From: Lipingzhangella_A rawalii
Lineage (GTDB): Bacteria; Actinomycetota; Actinomycetes; Streptosporangiales; Streptosporangiaceae
Assembly: GCF_031628175.1 (NCBI RefSeq)
Contig: NZ_JAVLVT010000008.1
Span: forward strand, 162,121-226,120
DNA length: 64,000 nt
Reading direction: 5' to 3'
Position numbers and translations under genes: made by a program. Position 1 is the stretch's first letter; each line of letters begins with the position of its first letter. Below are positions 48,100-56,951 of the stretch, one piece after another. The notes beneath the pieces are model-generated. The model was not told the origin of the DNA, searched no databases, and was given only the letters and a program-made list of their open reading frames with translations.

Positions 48100-48135
48100 G
48101 GGCCGGTGCCGCTCCCACGGGGGCGGCACCGGCCC
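48100..48135 (+). terminator. Terminator after the chaplin gene
   Basis: A perfect 13-bp stem (GGGCCGGTGCCGC with its complement) and a 10-base loop, 56 bases past the stop. Strong. Confidence 0.75.
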
Positions 48136-48151
48136 TGTGCATGTCGAGGCT

Positions 48152-48157
48152 TAGCCT
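48152..48157 (+). promoter_or_regulatory. -10 box (TAGCCT) for the DUF2520-panC unit
   Basis: TAGCCT about 46 bases before the ATG at 48203, just after the chaplin terminator. It would give a short leader. Confidence 0.4.
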
Positions 48158-48202
48158 GAGGGAGACATCCGGTACCCCGACCGGGACTGGAATGCGAGAG
48201 AG

Positions 48203-49099
48203 ATGCACAACGACGCTACTAGCCAACGTCCGGCGCGCCTGACCGTCGGGATCGTCGGCCCGGGACGGGTCGGCTCGGTCCTCGGCATGGCCCTCAGCCG
48301 CGCCGGCCACCACGTGGTCGCCAGCACCGCGCTGTCCCAGGCCTCCCGCGACCGTGTGGAGCAGCGACTGCCAACAGCACGGATCGCCGAACCCACCGAG
48401 GTTCTGGAGCAGGCGGACCTGGTGCTGTTGTGTGTGCCCGACGACACCCTGGGCCCACTCGTGCAGGGGCTGGTCAACACCGGCGCCCCCGTCGCGGGCA
48501 CCTTGCTCGCCCACACCAGTGGCAGCCACGGAATCACGGTTCTGGAGCCGGCAACCGCCGCCGGCGCCCTACCCCTGGCACTCCACCCGGTGCAGACCTT
48601 CACCGGGCGCATGGAGGATCTCCAGCGACTGTCCTCCTGCACCTTCGGAGTCACGGCTCCCGAAAGTCTGCGTCCCATCGCCGAAGCCCTCGTGGTGGAG
48701 ATGGGTGCAGAACCGGTCTGGATCGAGGAGCAGGCGCGCGGCCTGTACCACGCCGCACTCGCCAGCGGCGCCAACCACCTCGTCACCCTGGTGGCCGACA
48801 GTGCCGAGCTCCTACGGACGGCCGGCGTGGACGAACCAGGACGGATGCTCGGGCCCCTGTTGGGCGCCGCCCTGGACAACGCCCTGCGCCTGGGTATCGA
48901 TGGCCTCAGCGGCCCCGTGGTCCGTGGGGACGCGGATACTGTCGCCCGCCATCTCACCGAGCTGCGCCAGAATAGTCCGGACGCCGTTGCCAGCTATGTC
49001 GCCCTGGCACGGCGCACGGCCGACCGTGCCCTGGCCGCCGGACACCTCAAACCCACTGATGCCGAACAGCTGCTGGACGTGCTGCGCGACCCCACCTGA
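48203..49099 (+). CDS. Rossmann-fold DUF2520 protein (possible pantothenate step)
   Basis: This 298-residue protein has a nucleotide loop VGIVGPGRVGSVLGMALSRA, VLLCVPDDTLGPLVQGL and HPVQTFTGRMEDLQRLSSCT. DUF2520 plus this N-terminal Rossmann domain occurs next to panC in many actinobacteria. Membership of the ketopantoate-reductase-like superfamily suggests it may supply pantoate, but the catalytic Lys position is not confirmed from sequence. The ATG at 48203 lies 41 bases before panC-type spacing begins; an operon with panC is likely. Confidence 0.9.
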   Translation: MHNDATSQRPARLTVGIVGPGRVGSVLGMALSRAGHHVVASTALSQASRDRVEQRLPTARIAEPTEVLEQADLVLLCVPDDTLGPLVQGLVNTGAPVAGTLLAHTSGSHGITVLEPATAAGALPLALHPVQTFTGRMEDLQRLSSCTFGVTAPESLRPIAEALVVEMGAEPVWIEEQARGLYHAALASGANHLVTLVADSAELLRTAGVDEPGRMLGPLLGAALDNALRLGIDGLSGPVVRGDADTVARHLTELRQNSPDAVASYVALARRTADRALAAGHLKPTDAEQLLDVLRDPT

Positions 49100-49139
49100 C
49101 GGGGAACGCTCCCCACTCCCGGCGCTAAGAGGAAAACCC

Positions 49140-50036
49140 ATGAGTGACACCCCGACTTCCACGCACGCGCCCCGACTCGTCCGGACGGGCGAGGAGTTGG
49201 ACCAGCTACGGCCAGACCTGGACGCGGTCGTACTGGTGCCCACGATGGGTGCCCTGCACACGGGACACCGCAGTCTGATCCGCCAGGCTCGGGAGCACGC
49301 CGGCCCCAGCGGAACCGTGGTCGTCAGCATCTTCGTGAACCCACTCCAGTTCGGCCCGAACGAGGACTACGCGGAATACCCCCGAACGCTCGACGCCGAT
49401 CTCGAGGTCTGCGCGAACGAAGGCGTGGACGTGGTCTTCGCCCCCAGCGTCGACACGATGTATCCCGATGGTCCGGGCGGGGCGATGGTGACCGTGCGTC
49501 CCGGACCGACCGGCACGATCCTGGAGGGCGCCACCCGCCCCGGCTTCTTCGACGGGGTCCTCACCGTGGTGGCCAAGCTGTTCCACCTCGTGCGGCCAGA
49601 CGCCGCCGTGTTCGGGCAGAAGGACGCCCAGCAGCTGGCACTTGTGCGACGCATGGTCCGCGACCTGTCCATGCCGGTAGCGATCCACGCCGCCGACATC
49701 GTCCGCGACCGGGACGGCCTGGCCACGTCCAGCCGCAACGTCTACCTCAGCCCCGAGGAACGGGACACGGCACTGGCCCTCTCCCGCGCCCTGCGCGCCG
49801 GCCGGGACCTCGCCGCACGGGCCGCCACCGCCACCGCGGTACGGGACGCGGCCGACTCCGTGCTCGCCTCCGCGGCCAAAGCAACCCCGCCCCTGGAACT
49901 GGACTATCTCGTCCTGGTCGATCCCGACACGTTCACCGACGTCGATACAGACCACCACGGACCGGCGGTCCTGGCCGTCGCCGCCTGGGTGGGCGAGACC
50001 CGACTTATCGACAACATGCCCCTCCACATAGAGTGA
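49140..50036 (+). CDS. panC: Pantothenate synthetase
   Basis: This 298-residue ligase couples pantoate and beta-alanine. Hallmarks: VLVPTMGALHTGHRSLIRQA, SIFVNPLQFGPNEDYAEYPR, FFDGVLTVVAKLFHLVRPDA, VFGQKDAQQLALVRRMVRDL and RDRDGLATSSRNVYLSPEER. AAGAGGAAAA precedes the ATG at 49140. It ends 45 bases before nadB-nadC. Confidence 0.97.
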   Translation: MSDTPTSTHAPRLVRTGEELDQLRPDLDAVVLVPTMGALHTGHRSLIRQAREHAGPSGTVVVSIFVNPLQFGPNEDYAEYPRTLDADLEVCANEGVDVVFAPSVDTMYPDGPGGAMVTVRPGPTGTILEGATRPGFFDGVLTVVAKLFHLVRPDAAVFGQKDAQQLALVRRMVRDLSMPVAIHAADIVRDRDGLATSSRNVYLSPEERDTALALSRALRAGRDLAARAATATAVRDAADSVLASAAKATPPLELDYLVLVDPDTFTDVDTDHHGPAVLAVAAWVGETRLIDNMPLHIE

Positions 50037-50081
50037 GCTGGTTTGCCGTCCACCCGCGGGCGGAGTAACCAGGAGAGAGAG

Positions 50082-52727
50082 ATGAGCGAGACCTCGTTGC
50101 GCGTGCCCCGGCGTCTGGCCGCTCCACCAGCCAGCTGGAGCAGGGACACTGACGTCGTGGTGGTTGGCTCCGGCATCGCCGGGCTGAGCACGGCACTGCG
50201 CTATGTCGAGCGCGCCCCACGTGGACGTGTCGTTCTGGTGACCAAGGACGTGATCGCCAACGGTTCCACCCGGTGGGCCCAGGGCGGGATCGCCGCCGTC
50301 ACCGACCCCACGGACAGTCCCCTGGCACACATGGTGGACACCATGGCCGCCGGTGCGGGACTGTGCGACCCCACCGCCGTGCGGACCCTGGTCACCCAGG
50401 GAGCCCAGGCTCTGCGCTGGCTGGTGGAGCGGGGCACAACCTTCGACGAGACACCGGAGGGCTCGCTGGCCCTCACCCGCGAGGGTGGCCATCGCGCGGC
50501 ACGTATCGCCCACGCCGGGGGTGACGCCACCGGGGCCGAAATCGAACGCGCACTCGTCGAACGGGTGCGCGCCGAGCCACGGATCGAACTTATCGAGCAC
50601 GCGTTCGTCCCCGACCTCCTGTGCGGAACCGACGCCAGCGGCCACCCGGCCGTGTGTGGCGTCACAGTGCACGTCATGGGCGAGGGACGGGAGGATGGTG
50701 TCGGCGAGGTGCACTCCCGCGCCGTCGTCCTGGCCACCGGTGGGATGGGGCAGGTTTTCGCCGCGACCACCAACCCCGCCGTGTCCACCGGCGACGGCCT
50801 GGCCCTGGCACTGCGCGTCAACGCCCCACTCTGTGACCTGGAATTCGTCCAGTTCCACCCCACAGTGTTGTGGCTGGGCGGGGCCGCACGCGGACAGCAG
50901 CCCCTCATATCCGAGGCCGTGCGTGGGGAGGGGGCCGTACTACGTTCCCCGGACGGCGAGCGGTTCATGACTGCCGAGCACGAGCTCGCCGACCTGGCGC
51001 CCCGGGACGTCGTCTCCCGTGCGATCGCCCGGGTCATGGCACGAACACATTCGGACCATGTCTACCTCGACGCCCGACACTTCTCCGCGGCGACGTGGCA
51101 GGAACGCTTTCCCACCATTCTGGCCAGCTGCCGCGACCACGGCGTGGATCCGGTCCACGAGATGATCCCGGTCGTTCCGGCCGCGCACTACGCCTCCGGC
51201 GGTGTGCTCGTCGACGGCCACGGGGCCACGCGCGTACCCGGGCTGTACGCCGTGGGAGAAGTTGCCCGAACCGGAGTGCACGGAGCGAACCGACTCGCGT
51301 CCAACTCCCTGCTGGAGGGAGTCGTGTTCGCCGACCGGATCGCTGGCCGCCTGGCCCACGCCCTGCCCGACCCCATACCGCCCACCCCGAGAAGCCAGCA
51401 GCCCACCGGGGAACTGGTCGACCCGGACACCGTGACCGCGGTGCGCACCGCCATGTCCCGACACGCCGGTGTACGCCGAGACGAGGAGGGACTACACGAG
51501 CTGGAACAGGTCCTCGCCGAACTCGGCACCACCGGATCCACCGTCACCCCGGGCGTCGCGGCCTGGGAAGCGACGAACCTGCACACCGTGGCCGCTGCCG
51601 TGGCCCGGTCGGCCAGGAATCGCCGCGAAACCCGGGGGTCCCACTGGAGGGCGGACCACCCCGAGCCCGCCCCCCAGAAACGCGTGCACCAGCTCGTCTG
51701 TGCCCCCCAGGGCAGTATCAACCTGCACCGCCTTGTCGGCGCTGACCCGGATCCCCAGGACAGCCCCGTCCACGCAGAGTTGGCAGACCTCGCGGCACCC
51801 GCCCTGACCGCTCGCCGCGCCCCCGGCACGGTGGACACGCACGACCCCACCGGTGCCACCGTTGCCGCCGAGCACGTCACCGCGATCGTCGCGGCGGCAC
51901 TGGCTGAAGACCTCGGCCCCGCCCCGGCGCCACTCGCCGATGCCACCAGCGCGGCCACCATTCCCGAGACACAACTGGGAACAGCCGATGTCGTGGCGCG
52001 CGCCGATGGGGTGATCGCCGGGCTCCCCCTGGCCGAACACATTTTTTGGACGGTCACCGAGGGGGCAGTGACCATGGAACGCGTCGCCGCGGACGGTGAG
52101 GAGGTCAAGGCCGGAGACACCCTACTGACGGTGACTGGTCGGGTCCGCGACCTGCTGACCGCGGAACGCACCGCCCTCAACCTGCTGACCCACCTGTCCG
52201 GGATCGCGACCGCAACCAACCAGTGGGTGCGCGCCATCGCCGGCACCTCGGCACGGATCCGGGACACCCGCAAAACCCACGCGGGATTGCGCGTGCTGGA
52301 GAAGTACGCGGTGCGGTGCGGTGGTGGCACCAACCACCGGTTCGGACTCGATGATGTCGCCCTCATCAAGGACAACCACGTCGCCGCCGCCGGAGGTGTC
52401 GCGGCTGCGGTGCGGGCCGTGCGCGCGGCCCGTCCGGAGCTGGCGCTGGAGGTTGAGGTGGACCGGATCGCCCAGATCGAACCCGCGCTGGAGGCGGGAG
52501 CCAACGAACTCCTGCTCGACAATTTCGATGTGGAGTCCATGGCCCGGGCGGTACGGCTCGTGGCCGGCCGAGCGCGGCTGGAGGCCAGCGGTGGGCTCAC
52601 CCTGGACAACGCGTCCACGGTCGCCGCGACAGGGGTCGACTACCTGGCCGTGGGCGCACTGACCCACTCCAGTCCGGCCCTGGACATAGCCATGGACCTT
52701 CGGGACACGGACCCGCGGACGAACTGA
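50082..52727 (+). CDS. nadB/nadC: L-aspartate oxidase / nicotinate-nucleotide pyrophosphorylase fusion
   Basis: One uninterrupted frame of 881 residues. Residues 1 to about 560 are NadB: FAD loop VVVVGSGIAGLSTALRYVER (Gly29, Gly31, Gly34), STRWAQGGIAAV, AHYASGGVLVDGHGATRVPG and GANRLASNSLLEGVVFADR. Residues about 590-881 are NadC: AALAEDLGP, TGRVRDLLTAERTALNLLTH, DTRKTHAGLRVLEKYAVRCG, GTNHRFGLDDVALIKDNHVA and DNASTVAATGVDYLAVG. NadB makes iminoaspartate; NadC makes nicotinate mononucleotide (the quinolinate synthase NadA, which lies between, is not in the window). Relatives carry the two as adjacent separate genes. AGGAGAGAGAG precedes the ATG. Confidence 0.95.
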   Translation: MSETSLRVPRRLAAPPASWSRDTDVVVVGSGIAGLSTALRYVERAPRGRVVLVTKDVIANGSTRWAQGGIAAVTDPTDSPLAHMVDTMAAGAGLCDPTAVRTLVTQGAQALRWLVERGTTFDETPEGSLALTREGGHRAARIAHAGGDATGAEIERALVERVRAEPRIELIEHAFVPDLLCGTDASGHPAVCGVTVHVMGEGREDGVGEVHSRAVVLATGGMGQVFAATTNPAVSTGDGLALALRVNAPLCDLEFVQFHPTVLWLGGAARGQQPLISEAVRGEGAVLRSPDGERFMTAEHELADLAPRDVVSRAIARVMARTHSDHVYLDARHFSAATWQERFPTILASCRDHGVDPVHEMIPVVPAAHYASGGVLVDGHGATRVPGLYAVGEVARTGVHGANRLASNSLLEGVVFADRIAGRLAHALPDPIPPTPRSQQPTGELVDPDTVTAVRTAMSRHAGVRRDEEGLHELEQVLAELGTTGSTVTPGVAAWEATNLHTVAAAVARSARNRRETRGSHWRADHPEPAPQKRVHQLVCAPQGSINLHRLVGADPDPQDSPVHAELADLAAPALTARRAPGTVDTHDPTGATVAAEHVTAIVAAALAEDLGPAPAPLADATSAATIPETQLGTADVVARADGVIAGLPLAEHIFWTVTEGAVTMERVAADGEEVKAGDTLLTVTGRVRDLLTAERTALNLLTHLSGIATATNQWVRAIAGTSARIRDTRKTHAGLRVLEKYAVRCGGGTNHRFGLDDVALIKDNHVAAAGGVAAAVRAVRAARPELALEVEVDRIAQIEPALEAGANELLLDNFDVESMARAVRLVAGRARLEASGGLTLDNASTVAATGVDYLAVGALTHSSPALDIAMDLRDTDPRTN

Positions 52728-52771
52728 GGGACACGCCCACCGGCACCGGACGAGACGGTAGAGAAGCACTC

Positions 52772-53563
52772 ATGCTCCTGACGATCGATGTAGGCAACTC
52801 CCACACCGTGCTCGGCCTGTTCGACGGGACCGAGCTCCTGGGGCACTGGCGTGTGGCCACCGACACCCGACGCACCTCCGACGAGTGGAGCGTTCTCCTG
52901 GATGGCCTCGTCTCCGGGGGCGGGCATGCGCCCGTCACCGGTCTGGCCCTGTGCTGCACCGTGCCACCGGTCCAGCACGCGATGCGGGAGATGGTGCGAC
53001 AGCATTACACGAAGGCCGATGTGGTGATCGTGGAGCCAGGGGTACGCACCGGTGTCCCCATCCGGATGGACAATCCGAAGGAGGTGGGCAGCGACCGCAT
53101 CGTGAACGCCCTGGCGGCGGCACGCCGATACGGAGGCCCCTGTGTGGTCGTGGACTTCGGCACCGCCACCACGTTCGATGCGGTCAGTACCACCGGTGCC
53201 TACCTCGGTGGGGCCATTGCCCCCGGTATCGACATCTCGGTCGAGGCGCTGTCCCAGCGGGGTGCCCAGCTGCACATGGTCGAGCTCGTCCGGCCCAGAC
53301 ACGCGATCGCCAAGAGCACCAGCGAAGCCCTGCGATCCGGCATCGTCTACGGTTTCGCTGGCCAGGTGGACGGCATCGTGGACCGTATGGCCCAGGAGCT
53401 CGCCGAGGAGGGCGGGACCACCCCCGAGGCGGTGACCGTCATCGCTACCGGCGGGCTCGCCGAAACCGTCATCGACGAGTGCGAGAGCGTGGATGTGCAC
53501 GAGCCCCTGTTGACCCTGCACGGCCTGCGCCTGCTCTACGAACGCAATGCCGGTTCGGCGTGA
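52772..53563 (+). CDS. coaX: Type III pantothenate kinase
   Basis: This 263-residue kinase phosphorylates pantothenate, the first step to CoA. Type III marks: LLTIDVGNSHTVLGLFDGTE, VVDFGTATTFDAVSTTGAYL, GGAIAPGIDISVEALSQRGA, STSEALRSGIVYGFAGQVDG and VIATGGLAETV. It needs a monovalent cation. The gene follows nadB-nadC by 44 bases and may share its operon with panC. Confidence 0.96.
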   Translation: MLLTIDVGNSHTVLGLFDGTELLGHWRVATDTRRTSDEWSVLLDGLVSGGGHAPVTGLALCCTVPPVQHAMREMVRQHYTKADVVIVEPGVRTGVPIRMDNPKEVGSDRIVNALAAARRYGGPCVVVDFGTATTFDAVSTTGAYLGGAIAPGIDISVEALSQRGAQLHMVELVRPRHAIAKSTSEALRSGIVYGFAGQVDGIVDRMAQELAEEGGTTPEAVTVIATGGLAETVIDECESVDVHEPLLTLHGLRLLYERNAGSA

Positions 53564-53598
53564 GGACCGGGACGTTCTCCTGCCTCCTGCCGCGCGGC

Positions 53599-53669
53599 GG
53601 CGAATAAGCACAGGGGCCGGGGCACTCCTGTCGCGAATCGGCCTGGACATCGTCCGCGCCATGGTCAAT
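53599..53669. repeat. Direct repeat flanking element copy B (left)
   Basis: About 70 bases reading GCGAATAAGCACAGGG, later GCGAATCGGCCTGGACATCG and ending CGCGCCATGGTCAA recur with changes at 53826-53897. They flank the interspersed element, like target-site or terminal repeats, but are too long for a simple target duplication. Confidence 0.7.
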
Positions 53670-53686
53670 GGGCAATCGTGGTGCCG

Positions 53687-53815
53687 GTGGTTGGTGAGCC
53701 ATGTGCGCCGTGTTGGCCGCCGGCGGCGTCGCGCCGTGGTGGTCCCTGGTGGTGTCCTGTTTCCGGGGCGCTCCCCCGCACGACGGCCAGCGGGGTGTAG
53801 GGGCGGTGCGGGGGG
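53687..53815. repeat. Interspersed REP-like element, copy B
   Basis: Matches copy A at 5771 in order and sequence: GTGGTTGGTGAG, GGCCGCCGGCGGCGTCGCGCC and GGGGCGCTCCCCCGCACGAC blocks. It carries an extra stretch of about 30 bases in the middle and lacks the right arm of the inverted repeat seen in copy A. Non-coding. Confidence 0.65.
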
Positions 53816-53825
53816 AGCGGCGTGG

Positions 53826-53897
53826 AGGCGAATAGGCACAGGGCCCGGGGTACGCCTGGCGCGAATCGGCCTGGACATCGTCCGCGCCATGGTCAAC
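53826..53897. repeat. Direct repeat flanking element copy B (right)
   Basis: Second copy of the 70-base repeat, with GCGAATAGGCACAGGGCCC, GCGAATCGGCCTGGACATCG and CGCGCCATGGTCAA. Spacing start to start is 227 bases. Confidence 0.7.
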
Positions 53898-54039
53898 ACG
53901 GCGCGTGCAGCCACCCAACCACCAGCACCACGCTCCCAACCAAGCCACGTCGAGTCGTGGATCGGTACGTCTCCAGCCGAGGGCTGGACGGGGGCTGGAG
54001 CTGGTAACCGGCCTGGCATCGACAACAACCGCACGCCGA

Positions 54040-54045
54040 TATGAT
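54040..54045 (+). promoter_or_regulatory. -10 box (TATGAT) of a leaderless promoter for lysS
   Basis: TATGAT is followed by GCGGATC and the GTG at 54053. A -35-like TCGACA (54019-54024) lies 15 bases upstream of it. The best leaderless promoter in the window. Confidence 0.65.
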
Positions 54046-54052
54046 GCGGATC

Positions 54053-55558
54053 GTGACTGACGAGGCTGTGTCCACGGGTGACGTGTATTCCGAGCTGCCC
54101 GAGCAGGTGCGGGTGCGCCGGGACAAACTTCAGCGGCTGCGCGACTCGGGGGTGGATGTCTACCCACCGGGATATCCGCGCACGCACGAGATCGCGCGGG
54201 TGCGTTCCGAGTACGCGGGCCTGGACGCCGACGTGCACACCAACGAGCGGGTGGGCGTTGTCGGCCGGGTTCTGCTGTCGCGGACCGGGGGCAAGTTGTG
54301 CTTTGCCACGGTCCGGGACGGATCCGGTGAGATTCAGCTCATGTTGTCCTTGGATCGGTTGGGTGAGGAGTCCCTGGCCGCATGGAAGTCCGATGTGGAT
54401 CTGGGCGATCACGTGGGGGTGCGGGGTGAGGTGATCACCTCCCGTCGGGGGGAGTTGTCCGTGCTGGTGGAGGAGTGGACCCTCACGGCCAAGTGCCTGC
54501 GTCCCCTCCCGGAGAAGCACAAGGGGTTGACCGACCCGGAGGCGCGGGTGCGGCAGCGGTACGTGGACCTGATCGTGAACCCCGAGGCACGGGCCATGGT
54601 CACCACACGGGCCGCGGCCGTGCGGGCACTACGCGAGGGTTTGCAGGAGCACGGTTTCATCGAGGTGGAAACCCCGATGTTGCAACAGGTGCACGGGGGG
54701 GCCACCGCACGCCCGTTCACCACGCACATCAACGCCTACGATCTGGATCTGTATCTACGGATTGCCCCGGAGTTGTTCCTCAAGCGGTTGGTTGTCGGTG
54801 GGATCGAGCGCGTGTTCGAGATCAACCGGAACTTCCGGAACGAGGGGGCGGACGCCACGCACAACCCCGAGTTCACCATGTTGGAGTTCTACCAGGCCTA
54901 CACCGACTACACCGAGGTCGCCACACTCACCCGCGAACTCGTCCAGACGGCGGCCCGTGCAGCCTTCGGCGGCACGGTGATCGAGCGGGACGGGGGAAAG
55001 GTGGACATCGGCGGTGAGTGGCCCTGGCTACCGCTGTACACCGCGGTGTCCGAGGCGGTGGCCACTGAGGTAACTCCCCGTACCCCGCTGGTGGAGCTGC
55101 GGCGCCTGGCCGATGAGCGCGAGATTTCCTGGGACCCGAGCTGGGGGCCGGGCAAGTTCGCCGAGCACCTGTTCGAAGAGTTGGTCGAGCCCACCCTCGT
55201 GCAGCCCACATTCGTATGTGACTTCCCCCTCGAGACCAGTCCGTTGACCCGCCAGCATCGCGCGGATCCGCTTCTGACGGAGAAGTGGGACCTCATCGGT
55301 TTCGGGATGGAGTTGGGCACCGGCTATACGGAGCTGGTCGATCCTGTGGAACAGCGGCGACGGTTGACCGAGCAGTCCCTCATGGCGGCCGAGGGCGACC
55401 CGGAGGCCATGCAGCTCGATGAGGACTTCCTGCGTGCCCTGGAATACGGAATGCCACCCACCGGTGGTGTGGGTGTGGGTATCGACCGCCTCCTCATGGC
55501 ATTCACGGGACACAACATCCGGGAGACCGTCACTTTCCCTCTCGTCAAGCCGGAGTAG
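54053..55558 (+). CDS. lysS: Lysyl-tRNA synthetase (class II)
   Basis: This 501-residue enzyme has an OB-fold anticodon domain (about 50-150; VVGRVLLSRTGGKLCFATVR), motif 1 (ALREGLQEHGFIEVETPMLQ), motif 2 (IERVFEINRNFRNEG) and motif 3 (GVGVGIDRLLMAFTGHNIRE). The GTG at 54053 was chosen over ATGs at 54041 and 54044, which overlap the -10 box. It charges tRNA-Lys; the sequence is of normal length. Confidence 0.95.
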   Translation: MTDEAVSTGDVYSELPEQVRVRRDKLQRLRDSGVDVYPPGYPRTHEIARVRSEYAGLDADVHTNERVGVVGRVLLSRTGGKLCFATVRDGSGEIQLMLSLDRLGEESLAAWKSDVDLGDHVGVRGEVITSRRGELSVLVEEWTLTAKCLRPLPEKHKGLTDPEARVRQRYVDLIVNPEARAMVTTRAAAVRALREGLQEHGFIEVETPMLQQVHGGATARPFTTHINAYDLDLYLRIAPELFLKRLVVGGIERVFEINRNFRNEGADATHNPEFTMLEFYQAYTDYTEVATLTRELVQTAARAAFGGTVIERDGGKVDIGGEWPWLPLYTAVSEAVATEVTPRTPLVELRRLADEREISWDPSWGPGKFAEHLFEELVEPTLVQPTFVCDFPLETSPLTRQHRADPLLTEKWDLIGFGMELGTGYTELVDPVEQRRRLTEQSLMAAEGDPEAMQLDEDFLRALEYGMPPTGGVGVGIDRLLMAFTGHNIRETVTFPLVKPE

Positions 55559-55572
55559 TCCCGCGGTGTGCT

Positions 55573-55606
55573 CCGGGCAGGCGTGATCCTCAACACGCTT
55601 GCCCGG
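55573..55606 (+). terminator. Terminator after lysS
   Basis: CCGGGCAGGCGTG pairs with CACGCTTGCCCGG (one G-T pair), 13 bp with an 8-base loop, shortly after the lysS stop. Confidence 0.7.
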
Positions 55607-56120
55607 GGTGTGGATATCGCTTTCGCCATACTGGGAATACTCTTTACTAACTCTGTTCCTGGATCCCCGCGAGGCCAGTCGCCAGTAGGATCCCTGCGCA
55701 CAGTGCCCATTCACGTTTTGGTCACAGATCATTCTCACTTTTGGTGATTGTCTGGACTCACTGTGTACCTGACTGGCTCTTGACGTGCTGCTGAGATCGG
55801 CCTAGCGTTCCCAATCGAGCGGGGACGTCCCGCATGCCGTCAAAGCGGTTCAAAATGAGGGTGATCGGGATGGGCAAACAACAACCAGGCACCCATCCCA
55901 TCCCGTGTGTGCGTTCGCGTGGCCTGTCCGTCCCAGGCCGTCGTGACCAGACACCCGCACCAGTCGTTCCGTCTCATTTCCCGGGATCGGGGATTGTCGG
56001 CTGGAGCATGTGTGTCGACGCATACCTGTCCGGAAGTGCCGGTTACCGCGCACCGTATGTGTGCGGCATCCGCGGTGATGAGTCGAAGTTCCGCGCTCAC
56101 CACGGACGAGGGAGGACGGA
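55607..56120. other. Long untranslated region upstream of the small LuxR-type gene
   Basis: No convincing gene. It has a strong promoter at 55780-55808 and then about 310 bases up to the next start codon, a long leader. A frame from 55834 exists but has no coding-like bias and runs into the following gene. The leader could hold an RNA regulatory structure; none is recognised. Confidence 0.45.
55780..55808 (+). promoter_or_regulatory. Sigma-70-type promoter of the small LuxR-type gene
   Basis: TTGACG, exactly 17 bases, then TAGCGT. It fits the consensus for the main sigma factor. Transcription should start near 55815, about 305 bases before the coding start. Confidence 0.6.
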
Positions 56121-56471
56121 GTGGATCAGGCCACACTCGTACGTCATGCTGTCAAGGAGTCTCCAGACGGAGGGCTGACCAGCTCGCCCGACGGGACGCT
56201 TCGGCAGGCTTCAGCCCCGCCGGATCCTCGCGTCGGTGAGGAAACCCGGGACCCCACGACGGGCGGGGGTGCCGCGCAGATTGAGTTGTCCACTGAGGAG
56301 ATCGAGCTGCTGGCGGAGATCGCTACCGGGGTAACGACCGATGTCGCCGCTCGTCGCCTCGAACTCAGTGCGAGAACTCTACGGCGCAGGCTACGCACGG
56401 TATGCGATCGACTGGATGTCAACACGCCGATCGAGGCGGTCGTGTGGGCGGCTCGGCGCCAGCTGATCTAG
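56121..56471 (+). CDS. Small LuxR-type helix-turn-helix protein
   Basis: This 116-residue protein has a disordered N-terminus (about 1-50) and one LuxR-type HTH at 56-110 (LSTEEIELLAEIATGVTTDV, AARRLELSARTLRRRLRTVC, DRLDVNTPIEAVVWAARRQ). No sensor domain. GTG start with GGGAGGACGG. Such stand-alone HTH proteins act as developmental or antibiotic regulators; the target is unknown. The long leader suggests post-transcriptional control. Confidence 0.85.
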   Translation: MDQATLVRHAVKESPDGGLTSSPDGTLRQASAPPDPRVGEETRDPTTGGGAAQIELSTEEIELLAEIATGVTTDVAARRLELSARTLRRRLRTVCDRLDVNTPIEAVVWAARRQLI

Positions 56472-56510
56472 CTGTTCTCGGGCATCGTTTCGGGGCGGGT
56501 TTCCGCCCTT

Positions 56511-56546
56511 CCCGCTGGGGCTGATTCGTGTGGATGCCCCAGCGGG
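56511..56546 (+). terminator. Terminator after the small HTH gene
   Basis: CCCGCTGGGG pairs with CCCCAGCGGG across 16 bases, 40 bases past the stop. Ten base pairs, GC-rich, no T run. Confidence 0.55.
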
Positions 56547-56951
56547 GTCTCGAACGAGATGGGCGGCACCGATGTCGCCATTCCGGTGACCGGGCAGCGC
56601 GATCCTGCGCCGGAGCGTCGCTACCGGCCGTGCGGGCATACCCCCTCGCGAAGACGGGCCGGGCCGGGAACTCCACGACCGGTGGGATGGTCGCCTCGGC
56701 GGTCGGAACACCGGATACTGCTGGGCTCCGGCAGTGCCTGGAGCCCGGGGAGTGCGAAGGCGTGCAGCGCCCGCCGTGACCCTGGCGCAGTCCCGGACAG
56801 GGCCGTGCTGTCCGAACGCTCGCCGTATGCGGACCGCTTCGCTGAACAGTGTCGTTACCGACGTCGTCCGGAGCCCCTGGGCACCATGGTCGGGCCACTG
56901 GGGCGCCCGGCGCTGCCCCGCTGATACCCCCTGCCGCGGCACGGTGGGCGA

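Larger units (their letters stand above)
53564..54052. other. Gene-free region upstream of lysS, built of repeats
   Basis: No gene here. It holds copy B of the interspersed element between two direct repeats, and the lysS promoter at its right end. Minus-strand frames are open but are products of the repeat and have no start signals. Confidence 0.6.

Noticed and set aside
53564..54052. Minus-strand frame running through the region before lysS
   Set aside because: It is coded by the direct repeats and element copy B; it lacks a start and a domain.
55834..56178. 114-codon frame in the leader of the small LuxR-type gene
   Set aside because: Third-position bias is weak, and it overlaps the following gene's start; more likely untranslated leader.
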